Assembly: GCA_963745765.1 (NCBI GenBank)
Contig: CAVUYQ010000021.1
Coordinates: 62,001-126,000, forward strand
Direction of reading: 5' to 3'
DNA: 64,000 nt
Origin: Ww85 sp963745765
Lineage (GTDB): Bacteria > Desulfobacterota > Desulfobulbia > Desulfobulbales > Desulfocapsaceae
Shown: one piece after another, positions 1-9,591 of the stretch
Layout of the letters: every line of letters begins with the position of its first letter
Numbering within the stretch: position 1 is the first letter of the stretch
Position numbers and translations under genes: made by a program
The notes under the pieces: generated by a model
Told to the model about the DNA's origin: nothing
Seen by the model: the letters and a program-made list of their open reading frames with translations, nothing else
The model's database searches: none

Positions 1-133
1 TGTCAATACCAGAGCAGCTCGTCAATAGAAAAGTCAGAATGAGTACAATATATCTTAAAAACATAAGAAGTACCAGTGGACTGTTAGGGTTCCTGCCGAT
101 CTCATTTCCCGTCGGGTCATCTGCGTATAACGA

Positions 134-334
134 CTACCAACGCTCAGTACCTATGAGTGTGTTAACATCCATGCAGGACTGTCTTTCATGGGCGGTGAGC
201 TGGTCGAGTTTTCTGACATCACTCCTCTGGAAGTCAAGAGTGCAGGAAAACTCTCTACCATGTTCATCATTGACCCAGACGAGTGATTCGTAACCAACGG
301 CTGTCTGAGTGGCGTCTCTTTCTATTACATGCAT
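134..334 (-). CDS. small conserved-looking hypothetical protein (66 aa)
   Basis: I do not recognise a named family. The start is well supported: an AAGGAG ribosome-binding site lies 8 bases before the ATG on the minus strand. The product is soluble and acidic, with a central VNDEHGREFSCTLD stretch and no signal peptide or membrane segment. It stands alone, with more than 140 bases to the next candidate gene, and codon use looks like the neighbours. The strong binding site is the main reason to believe it is expressed; function is unknown. Confidence 0.6.
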   Translation of the reverse strand: MHVIERDATQTAVGYESLVWVNDEHGREFSCTLDFQRSDVRKLDQLTAHERQSCMDVNTLIGTERW

Positions 335-477
335 GATGGGCTCCTTTTGATTTGTTTTAATGGCGGGGTATTACTTCCCCCACTGAAAAAGAAGATAGTC
401 AGCATGATATGGAAAACAACGGTAAGAAAAAGGTAGCATATTGATAGATTTTACTACCATAAATTTATGTTTTCCAG

Positions 478-654
478 CTACGAGTATATCGGTTTAGCTG
501 TGGCAATCAGGATGGCAGACAAATCCTCCGTATGGGCAAAAGCCATAAGGCTTGAATAAGGCTGTCCGTGACGCTGTGTTGACAGCACCACTAATTTTTG
601 GGAATTGAGTAGTTTCCGGATGCATTCCCTTACCTTAGCTTCTGTTGAATCCAT
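478..654 (-). pseudogene. truncated pyridoxamine 5'-phosphate oxidase-like (FMN-binding split barrel) fragment
   Basis: The first ~57 residues resemble the N-terminal strand-helix part of the PNPOx-like flavin-binding split barrel family, with a helix followed by LVVLSTQRHGQPYSSLMAF and ILIATA. Family members usually run to about 140-160 residues, but here the frame ends right after the ILIATAKP strand, and I could not find the rest convincingly in another frame downstream. The start is placed at the ATG before DSTEAK; an in-frame ATG 29 codons upstream would add an unrelated hydrophobic leader. Most likely a 3'-truncated remnant. It is distinct from the pdxH gene at about 21.4 kb. Confidence 0.5.
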
Positions 655-806
655 AACGTTTTTATCCAGGGAAAATGGGCGGTGGGGGATGAATGATTCA
701 AAGATAAGAACGATTTGAAAGTTTATAACAATCAGGAGCACAAATTTTTTTGCCTGGCAACCGAAAGTGATTCTTTATTTCCCCGGGGGTGTTTCTCCTC
801 TAGGGT

Positions 807-938
807 ACCTTGAATAATTCGATTATTCGATCGAGATCAAGGCATGCAGGAAATTTTACCGCAGGCATATAATTGATATTCCGAGGATAAAATTTCGAGA
901 ATAACGAAGAGACGGGCGCAAAGGCAATTATTCAAGGT
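807..938. repeat. 132-bp MITE-like element with 13-bp perfect terminal inverted repeats
   Basis: The ends ACCTTGAATAATT (807-819) and AATTATTCAAGGT (926-938) are exact reverse complements. The interior contains a 31-bp core (858-888) identical to the core of the two 145-bp elements at 1318-1462 and 21118-21262, followed by a weakly similar stretch. It carries no coding capacity. The terminal repeats differ from those of the 145-bp elements, so this is a related but chimeric or diverged element. It ends 5 bases from the stop codon of the small membrane protein gene. Confidence 0.7.
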
Positions 939-943
939 GGCCT

Positions 944-1111
944 TTATTCTTTGCTTGTCCAGAGGTTGTAGACATAAATTGCGAAGGCGATTACCAGTCC
1001 ACCGATAATGATGGCCGGTATCGGGCCGATAAGATCAGGCAGGAAAAACGTGAGCACCAGAAGAGCGGCAAGGATGTAGATCATTTTGCCGGAATAGAGG
1101 AATTTTTTCAT
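944..1111 (-). CDS. small two-helix membrane protein (55 aa)
   Basis: An open frame of 55 codons starts ATG AAA AAA TTC on the minus strand and ends TAA. The product has a short basic N-terminus (MKKFLYSGK), then a hydrophobic segment around residues 11-26, a DLIGPIP turn, and a second hydrophobic segment around 33-50 ending in a charged tail. This is the pattern of a small inner-membrane hairpin protein. No convincing Shine-Dalgarno sequence precedes the ATG. Its 3' end abuts the inverted-repeat element at 807-938. No family assignment; possibly a stress-type small membrane protein. Confidence 0.5.
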   Translation of the reverse strand: MKKFLYSGKMIYILAALLVLTFFLPDLIGPIPAIIIGGLVIAFAIYVYNLWTSKE

Positions 1112-1317
1112 GGAAGTTCGCCCGAAGGTAGATGTTCAATTCATCTCAGCTTACTACAGTTTTCCAGGAAATGGAATCGCCGGCATGGCCGCTGGCTGGC
1201 AGATAGATCACCGTATTCACAATGCTTCAGGAAAAGACATAAACCTATCACTTGCAACGAGAATGTTCTGAATGACTGATTTTATTTGCTCATTATTCCG
1301 CATACCAATACGTTAAA

Positions 1318-1462
1318 TAGTTTCCATCCTGAAACAGCGCTTTTCCCCTAACTCGTCGTTACTCTCAAAATTTAATCCTCGGAATATCAATTATATGCCT
1401 GCGGTTAAATTTATCGAGCGCCTAGATTCAGGTAAAAATCGCTCATTTCCGGACGAAAACTA
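1318..1462 (-). repeat. 145-bp MITE-like element, copy 1 (minus orientation)
   Basis: The reverse complement matches 21118-21262 over its full 145 bases with only two substitutions. The ends are imperfect terminal inverted repeats: TAGTTTTCGTCCGGAAA against TAGTTTCCATCCTGAAA (14 of 17 match). Both copies begin with TA and end with TA, which would fit TA target-site duplication as in IS630/Tc1-mariner-like elements (inference). It contains no open frame of note. Confidence 0.85.
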
Positions 1463-1890
1463 AATAGTGGTTTCGCGGTGTTTTGTCGCACACACACCGC
1501 GCTGTCATAATTCACTTTAATCTTGACTTTATGCCTGAAAAATCGTTGATTACGCCCAATCAGGAAATGAATGACGATTCACTTTTGTGGGTTGATAATG
1601 ATAGGTATTAGTTTTGGATATTTCATATATTTTATTCTGTTTCAGAAAAGGGAGAGGAAGGAATGGAACGAAAAATGATGCTGCGCCCCTGTGCTGAAAA
1701 AGCACTAGTGAAACGGCAGACAGCGTCGCGGCGGGTGAGGGCTCAAAGCGGCGGCATGAGAACGATGTATTACTGATTGCGGGAAAGACGGCACCGTTTC
1801 TTTATTGCGCATTATCGTTGATCCTCACCGTGGAGAAATTTCGGTCTTCAGGAATATGTTTTCGCATTGAAAAAAATAAAGGTGTTCATA
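1463..1890 (+). other. intergenic region upstream of the SulP gene; one possible 37-codon ORF
   Basis: About 430 bases separate the repeat from the SulP start. The only candidate gene is a 37-codon ORF at 1663-1776 preceded by a purine-rich GGGAGAGGAAGGA stretch; its basic peptide resembles nothing I know, and it may be a leader or chance. The stretch is AT-rich around 1610-1640. No clear promoter or terminator could be assigned. Confidence 0.3.
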
Positions 1891-4077
1891 ATGATATATA
1901 AGGTTCTCCCGTTTCTTGAGTGGTTCAAGGACTATACCCTCGGTAAATTTCGAATTGATCTGTTGGCCGGTATTACCGTGGCCCTTGTTCTCATTCCCCA
2001 GTCCATGGCCTATGCCCAGTTGGCCGGCCTTCCCGCTTATTACGGGCTGTACGCTGCCTTTCTGCCGCCAATGGTTGCAGCTCTTTTTGGTTCCAGCCGC
2101 CAGCTTGCAACGGGTCCGGTTGCGGTGGTTTCCCTGATGTCGGCGGCATCCCTTGAGCCACTAGCCACGGCAGGATCAACCGAGTTTATTGCTTATTCCA
2201 TCGTGCTTGCCCTGACGGTCGGCGTGTTTCAGTTCTCTCTTGGTGTGCTGCGTCTCGGCCTGGTGGTGAATTTTCTGTCCCATCCGGTTGTTAACGGTTT
2301 CACCAATGCGGCGGCAATTATCATTGCCTCATCCCAGTTCTCCAAGTTTTTCGGTGTGGATGTCGATTCAGCACCGCACCACTATGAGACCATGATCCGG
2401 GTAGCGAAGGCTGCCGTGGATTACACGCACTACCCGACGCTGATCTATGGGGTGGGAGCGGTAACGATAATGTATGTACTGCGAAAAATTAATCCGCGTA
2501 TTCCAAATGTACTTATCGCGGTGACGATTGCCACGGTTATCTCTTTTCTTACGGGTTTCAACAAGGATGTCTATGTCGATATCTCTGCAATACAGGCACC
2601 GGCGGTTACTGCTAAAATAGAATCGTTCAATGGTTCAATGAGGGCTGTCAGTGAGGCGGGAAGCGCCCGTTCCGCCCTTGGCCCGGAACTGGAGCGGCTT
2701 CGAGAGCAGAAGGGTGGACGCGGCGGAAAATCTGTTGAGTTGATCAATCTTCAAAGCCAGGCTGATATTATTGGTGTCCGTTTGGCTGAAGCAAAAGACC
2801 ACGCCGAAGCATTACGATTTGAACTCAGAAACATTAAATTTGAGGCGGCTGGAATTGGCCCGTCGTTTACCTTCTATGAAAAAGGCAGTGTCCCGGCAGG
2901 TGTTGAAACCGATGGGAATACCTGGCGTCTGTCTGTCGGTAACAAGGAACTTGATGTGAAGAGGCTGAAAATTGTGGGTGGCGGAGCCATTGTCGGGAAG
3001 ATTCCGGAAGGCTTGCCAACCTTTGTCATTCCTGCTCTGAACACGAAGACCTTCATGAAACTGTTGCCCACGGCGATTATCATATCACTTCTCGGTTTCA
3101 TGGAGGCTATCGCCATTGCCAAAGCCATGGCAGCGCAGACAGGCCAGAAGCTTGATCCTAACCAGGAACTGATTGGTCAGGGGTTAGCCAACATGGTTGG
3201 TTCAATCGGCTCCAGTTACGCGGTTTCCGGCTCGTTTTCCAGATCTGCCGTAAACCTGCAGGCCGGTGCCGTGTCTGGCGTTTCCTCCGTTGTTACTTCG
3301 ATCATGGTAGTTATCACCCTGTTGTTTTTTACACCACTTCTCTACCATCTGCCGCAGGCGGTCCTTGCCGCCGTTATCATGATGGCGGTTATCGGCCTGG
3401 TGAACGTGAAAGGTTTTATTCACTCTTGGAAAGCGCAGTGGTACGATGGCGCGATTTCCATCCTCAGTTTCCTGATCACCCTGTATTTTGCCCCGCATCT
3501 TGATAAAGGCATAATGGTGGGTGTCGCTCTTTCTATGATGGTATTTCTTTATAAGTCCATGCGGCCGGTTGTTGCCAGCCTGGCGATGAACGAGGAACGG
3601 GTACTTAAATCAGCAGATTATTACCGTCTCAAGGGCTGTCGTCATATCTCGGTTGTGCGCTTTGATGGAGCCCTGTTTTTTGCCAATGCCAGCTATCTGG
3701 ACGAGCAGGTTCTGAAATTCCGGAATGATCAGCCTGATCTGCGATACATCCTCCTTGATGCCCGCGGCATTAACGACATGGACGCTTCCGGAGAAGAGGC
3801 CCTGGAAATGCTGGTCAAGCGTATCCGCAGTGCCGGCCTGGGCTTTGCCATGTGCGGCGTCAAGGGACAGGTCCTCAGTGTGATGGAGCGGACCGGTCTG
3901 TACGATGAGGTCGGCAGCGAAAATATTTATGCTGACAGCCGGACGGCAACAGCTGATATTATTGAAAAAATTCATCGAGGCACGGATCTTCCTGAGGGGG
4001 GATGCGGAGACTGCCCGCTTACCCAGTATCTTCCGCTTGAAAACCGGAAGCATATCGAGAAGGTTATGGCAACCTGA
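1891..4077 (+). CDS. SulP-family anion permease with C-terminal STAS domain
   Basis: A 728-residue inner-membrane anion transporter of the SulP/SLC26 family (sulfate, bicarbonate or dicarboxylate; substrate not readable from sequence). The family signature is in the first helices (IPQSMAYAQLAGLPAYYGLY), followed by many hydrophobic segments to about residue 560. A STAS domain occupies roughly 585-700 (DARGINDMDASGEEAL), with a Cys-containing tail (GGCGDCPLT). I prefer the ATG at 1891 over the TTG at 1867 because AGG lies 8 bases before it. Unusual: a hydrophilic insertion of over 100 residues interrupts the membrane domain at about 245-370; most SulP proteins lack it. A hairpin terminator follows the gene. 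Confidence 0.9.
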   Translation: MIYKVLPFLEWFKDYTLGKFRIDLLAGITVALVLIPQSMAYAQLAGLPAYYGLYAAFLPPMVAALFGSSRQLATGPVAVVSLMSAASLEPLATAGSTEFIAYSIVLALTVGVFQFSLGVLRLGLVVNFLSHPVVNGFTNAAAIIIASSQFSKFFGVDVDSAPHHYETMIRVAKAAVDYTHYPTLIYGVGAVTIMYVLRKINPRIPNVLIAVTIATVISFLTGFNKDVYVDISAIQAPAVTAKIESFNGSMRAVSEAGSARSALGPELERLREQKGGRGGKSVELINLQSQADIIGVRLAEAKDHAEALRFELRNIKFEAAGIGPSFTFYEKGSVPAGVETDGNTWRLSVGNKELDVKRLKIVGGGAIVGKIPEGLPTFVIPALNTKTFMKLLPTAIIISLLGFMEAIAIAKAMAAQTGQKLDPNQELIGQGLANMVGSIGSSYAVSGSFSRSAVNLQAGAVSGVSSVVTSIMVVITLLFFTPLLYHLPQAVLAAVIMMAVIGLVNVKGFIHSWKAQWYDGAISILSFLITLYFAPHLDKGIMVGVALSMMVFLYKSMRPVVASLAMNEERVLKSADYYRLKGCRHISVVRFDGALFFANASYLDEQVLKFRNDQPDLRYILLDARGINDMDASGEEALEMLVKRIRSAGLGFAMCGVKGQVLSVMERTGLYDEVGSENIYADSRTATADIIEKIHRGTDLPEGGCGDCPLTQYLPLENRKHIEKVMAT

Positions 4078-4107
4078 CCTGACGCGCTTGAAGATTACCT
4101 GAGAAGT

Positions 4108-4150
4108 AAGAACCGGCAGGCCGGAAGAGGCTCGCCGGTTCTTCTGTTTT
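4108..4150 (+). terminator. intrinsic terminator after the SulP gene
   Basis: A 10-bp perfect stem, AAGAACCGGC with GCCGGTTCTT, encloses a 16-base loop region and is followed by CTGTTTTT. It lies 30 bases after the SulP stop codon. Confidence 0.75.
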
Positions 4151-4313
4151 TAACGGCTGGCCAAGCAGTCCGGGCTGTACCGGGTTTCATTTGCGGACCA
4201 GTAAGCGGTGATTTCCCTGTCCCTGCCGGATGCTTGCTGATCTGCAGGATAGGCGTGAACCTCTCAATGAAGGCGAAAGTTTCGGTACTTTAGGAAGGTG
4301 TTGCAAAAAAAAC

Positions 4314-4342
4314 TTTACAGAATTCTAAAAAAAGATTATTAA
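4314..4342 (+). promoter_or_regulatory. putative sigma-70 promoter for EF-G
   Basis: TTTACA (4314-4319) and TATTAA (4337-4342) are separated by 17 bases in an AT-rich stretch about 220 bases before the EF-G start. The rest of the gap from 4151 to 4559 contains no convincing gene. Confidence 0.45.
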
Positions 4343-4559
4343 TACGTGTTTAATTTGAAAGGAATTGTTATTTTTGAGCTTTTCTTTCGGACGGGCTGAT
4401 TTCATTGGTTTTTCGGCAGCGGTCATGTCGCTGAAATGTTATGATTCAAGGGGTTACAGTGTTCTGTAGCTCCTTTCTTTTTTCTTTTCCCTTGGAACGA
4501 TCTGAAAGGGAATCGGTCTTAAAATCCGGTTTGCAGGTAAATGGTAGAGGATAAAAACC

Positions 4560-6644
<2,085 letters not shown>

Positions 6645-6739
6645 TTTCAAGGCGGGTATGACAGCCGGCGGCGCTCTTTCCGTGCAGCCGGCTTAAAGAC
6701 CTGCCAGGTTGAATATAACGATAACAGGAGTTGACTGCC

Positions 6740-7435
6740 ATGGAAAAAGAAGATTTGATAACCAGTAATCCCTTGCGGATACTGGGACTTGCCAACAAGG
6801 CAGAAGAAGGCAGGCACAGCCTCGGGTTGGTAATGTCCAGGGCCGGACTTGGGAAAACAGCGATACTTGTCCAGATCGCTCTTGATTCAATGATGCGCGG
6901 CAACAAAGTGCTGCATGTTTCCATTGGCGAAACAATAGAAAAGACGCGCGATCGCTATGATGAAATCCTGGCGCTGATGGTTGAAGACCTCTCTGAAGAA
7001 GCAGCGATAGAGGTCTCTCGCCAGCGGATGATCATGACGTTCAAAGAGAATGTGTTTTCGAGAGCCATGCTTGAGGAGCGTCTGAAGGATTTGATCCAGC
7101 AGGATGTTTTCAAGCCAAGTTGTCTGATCATTGATGGTTACGACTTTGATGGCAATGGACGCAAGGCCATGGAAGATCTCAAACAATTGATGGCCAAATT
7201 GGGCATTGCCGTGATCTGGTTTTCGGCGCTCTGTCATCGTGGCGATCAACGGGTCAGCGCCAATGGCGTGCCTGCACCGTGCCATACCATTGATGATCTA
7301 TTCGAAGTGGTTCTGCTTATCAATCCCAAGGGCGAAGTGGTTCAGCTCGATATCGTGAAATGTGCCTATTGCGAGGTTGAGCCGGGGACCACGCTGCTGC
7401 TTGATCCTTCGACGCTGCTGATTAAAAAATCATAA
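6740..7435 (+). CDS. RecA/KaiC-like P-loop ATPase of unknown role
   Basis: A 231-residue soluble protein. SRAGLGKTA (about residues 34-42) is a Walker A-like loop in which serine replaces the usual first glycine. PSCLIIDGYDF (about 124-134) fits Walker B, and a strand reading AVIWFSALC follows. The layout resembles the RecA/DnaB/KaiC superfamily but is only one compact ATPase core. The ATG at 6740 is chosen because AGGAG lies 9 bases upstream; the TTG at 6731 is directly on top of the binding site. It sits between EF-G and HisA in the same direction, and a terminator-like hairpin follows. I cannot name a specific function. Confidence 0.6.
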   Translation: MEKEDLITSNPLRILGLANKAEEGRHSLGLVMSRAGLGKTAILVQIALDSMMRGNKVLHVSIGETIEKTRDRYDEILALMVEDLSEEAAIEVSRQRMIMTFKENVFSRAMLEERLKDLIQQDVFKPSCLIIDGYDFDGNGRKAMEDLKQLMAKLGIAVIWFSALCHRGDQRVSANGVPAPCHTIDDLFEVVLLINPKGEVVQLDIVKCAYCEVEPGTTLLLDPSTLLIKKS

Positions 7436-7475
7436 CAGCAGCGGGCAGAATCGCCCGCAACAGTACGTTCGAGAT

Positions 7476-7520
7476 GAGGCGGGCAGTTCCCGAATACGGG
7501 AGTGTCCGCCTCTTTTTTTT
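7476..7520 (+). terminator. terminator-like hairpin immediately before hisA (possible attenuator)
   Basis: GAGGCGGGCA (7476-7485) pairs with TGTCCGCCTC (7503-7512) and is followed by eight T. A second perfect hairpin, GCGGGC/GCCCGC, lies at 7441-7458. The U-tract ends only 10 bases before the hisA ATG, so transcription entering hisA probably has to pass through it. Confidence 0.7.
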
Positions 7521-7530
7521 GGGGAGCAAG

Positions 7531-8311
7531 ATGAAATTCAGACCATGTATCGACTTGCATAACGGCAGTGTCAAGCAGATAGTCGGTTCGACCCTGATCG
7601 ATGGTCGGCCTGAAAGGTCTGAAAACAAACTTTGTGTCGGTTCATCCACCGGCCTGGTATGCGCGACTCTATAAAGAGGATAACCTGCAGGGTGGGCACG
7701 TTATCATGCTTGGTCCCGGAAATGAGGAGGCCGCAATCGAAGCACTTGCGACCTGGCCGGGAGGAATGCAGATAGGCGGAGGAATTACAGGCGAGAATGC
7801 GGGCCTCTGGCTTGAACGGGGGGCATCTCATGTTATCGTGACCTCATGGGTCTTTCGGGATGGCCGGGTCGACGAGCAGCGGCTAGCGCGTCTTGTCTCC
7901 GAGGTGGGCAGGGAAAACCTCGTACTCGATCTGAGCTGCCGACGCAAGGACGAAGCGTACTATATTGTTACCGACCGCTGGCAGAATTTTACTGATGTGA
8001 AACTGGAGGCAGGGACGCTTGCCGAGATGGCCGGCTTCTGCGCTGAGTTTCTGGTCCACGCAGCCGATGTGGAGGGCAAATGCTCCGGTATTGAGACGGA
8101 CCTGGTCAGCCTGCTCGGCCAATTCGTTACGATTCCATTGACGTATGCCGGAGGGATACGCAGTATCTCGGATTTTGAACTTATTCGGAAGGCCGGCAAC
8201 GGCAAACTTGATGCAACAGTAGGCAGTGCACTTGATATATTTGGTGGAACATCGATGACCTATACCGATGTTGTGGCGTATCACCGCCGCCTGGCCCGGA
8301 CATCTGTCTAA
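7531..8311 (+). CDS. hisA: eukaryotic-type phosphoribosylformimino-AICAR ribotide isomerase (HisA/HIS6 type), one frameshift
   Basis: Fourth-step histidine enzyme: isomerises the ProFAR aminoaldose to the ketose PRFAR in a TIM barrel. The sequence follows the yeast HIS6-type branch rather than bacterial HisA: FRPCIDLHNGSVKQIVG at the start, then HVIMLGPGNEEAA, GGMQIGGGITGENA, ASHVIVTSWVF, LVLDLSCR, FLVHAADVEGKCSGIE, LTYAGGIRS and GSALDIFGG. The first ~30 codons (from the ATG at 7531, after GGGGAGCAAG) are in one frame and the rest in the next; dropping one A in CTGAAAGG at about 7613-7617 joins them. A sequencing error is the likeliest cause. Confidence 0.85.
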
Positions 8312-8350
8312 TCCTCTTTAAAGGAATCCCCTTATCAATTTTAATTATCC

Positions 8351-8380
8351 TTGACACAGGATTATAAGAACTGGTAGTTA
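8351..8380 (+). promoter_or_regulatory. possible sigma-70 promoter for the Mrp operon
   Basis: TTGACA at 8351-8356 and TAGTTA at 8375-8380 are 18 bases apart, about 95 bases before mrpE. The -10 match is weak; an alternative TATAAG sits inside the spacer. Confidence 0.35.
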
Positions 8381-8474
8381 ATGGTACTTGCTTTGAATAA
8401 GTGGTGGAAGTGATGGAGTTAATTTCACGACCTGTCGTTTAGTTGCGATTCAAATTCAGTTTCTCAATGATCGT

Positions 8475-8945
8475 ATGAGACACGTTTTATCGTTATCAGC
8501 TACCCTCTCTGTTTTCTGGTTGCTTAATTCCGGCCACTATACTCCGTTACTGCTTTTCTTCATGGTGGTATCCGTTCTTTCTGTCGCGGCCCTGTGCCAC
8601 TTCATGGATGTCGTCGATGGCGAGTCGCTGCCATTGAATCTGACCTTTACCCTGCCCGGTTATTTGCTCTGGCTCTTCAAGGAAGTCGTCAAATCTAATA
8701 TTGCTGTCGCGCGCTGCGTCTGGCTTGGTACCGGATCTATCAGTCCCTGTGTCATTCGTGTTAGTGCGAATCAGAAAAGCGACCTTGGCATTGTTATTTA
8801 TGCCAACTCCATTACGCTGACGCCGGGAACGGTGAGTATCGATCTGGAGGGAAACGAGATCGTTGTTCATGCCTTGACCAGGGCAGCAGCAACTGATCTG
8901 CTCACCGGAGAAATGGATCGCCGGGTCTGCAGAGTGGAAGGCTGA
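8475..8945 (+). CDS. mrpE: Mrp-type Na+/H+ antiporter subunit E
   Basis: A 156-residue membrane protein. Two or three hydrophobic segments in the first ~80 residues are followed by the MrpE-type cytoplasmic part (GIVIYANSITLTPGTVSIDL). MrpE is a small structural subunit of the Mrp cation/proton antiporter complex. No strong ribosome-binding site precedes the ATG. The stop overlaps the mrpF start (TGATG), and this gene opens the operon. Confidence 0.85.
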   Translation: MRHVLSLSATLSVFWLLNSGHYTPLLLFFMVVSVLSVAALCHFMDVVDGESLPLNLTFTLPGYLLWLFKEVVKSNIAVARCVWLGTGSISPCVIRVSANQKSDLGIVIYANSITLTPGTVSIDLEGNEIVVHALTRAAATDLLTGEMDRRVCRVEG

Positions 8946-9217
8946 TGTTTGCCCTGACTGCCTTAACCTTGCTCGTGGTCATGGCTCTTGCTTTGCTGCG
9001 TGCCTTTCTCGGTCCGACCCTCTATGATCGTATCCTTGCGGTAAACAATTTTGGAACCAAGACCGTTCTTCTGCTTGCCATCATCGATTTCCTTGGTGGA
9101 AGACCTGATTTTCTTGATATCGCTATTACCTACGCGCTTATAAACTTTATCAGTGTCATCGCTGTATTACGCTTCTTTGAGTATGCCGGAAGAAAGCCGG
9201 CAGAGGAGGAGGGCTGA
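8945..9217 (+). CDS. mrpF: Mrp-type Na+/H+ antiporter subunit F
   Basis: A 90-residue protein with three hydrophobic segments, the usual MrpF/PhaF size. The family stretch RAFLGPTLYDRILAVNNFG (about residues 20-38) is present, and the second and third helices carry the conserved acidic residues around AIIDFLGGRPDFLDIAI. It overlaps mrpE and mrpG by one base at each end, indicating translational coupling. Confidence 0.9.
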   Translation: MFALTALTLLVVMALALLRAFLGPTLYDRILAVNNFGTKTVLLLAIIDFLGGRPDFLDIAITYALINFISVIAVLRFFEYAGRKPAEEEG

Positions 9218-9591
9218 TGGACCTTTTCTTTGATATAATCAGTTGGATTTTCCTGGTTATCGGCAGTTTCTTCTGTTTGACCGGCGCCATTGGCTTGTTA
9301 CGGTTTCCTGATTTTTTTTCCCGCATTCATGCGGCGAGTCTTACCGACACGCTTGGTGCCAGCCTGATCCTGATAGGACTAATGTTCCAGGCCGGGTGGA
9401 CCCTTACCCTCTCTAAACTGATGGTGATTCTGATATTCTCCCTTCTGGCGGGAACCACGGCAAGCCATGCAATGGCTAAAGCAGCCCTGAAGAGCGGCCT
9501 TCAACCTCTTGACGTGGAGAAGGACAAAGGAAAGGTCCTGGTGCAGAGCACCGGGAAAGTCCGGGAAGGAGCCTCGTCATCGAAACCTTAA
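9217..9591 (+). CDS. mrpG: Mrp-type Na+/H+ antiporter subunit G
   Basis: A 124-residue MrpG/PhaG protein with three membrane helices and the family motif GAIGLLRFPDFFSRIHAAS at about residues 23-41. The hydrophilic tail is somewhat long and charged (EKDKGKV...). The start overlaps the mrpF stop, and the 3' end overlaps the probable start of the next subunit by 13 bases. Confidence 0.9.
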   Translation: MDLFFDIISWIFLVIGSFFCLTGAIGLLRFPDFFSRIHAASLTDTLGASLILIGLMFQAGWTLTLSKLMVILIFSLLAGTTASHAMAKAALKSGLQPLDVEKDKGKVLVQSTGKVREGASSSKP

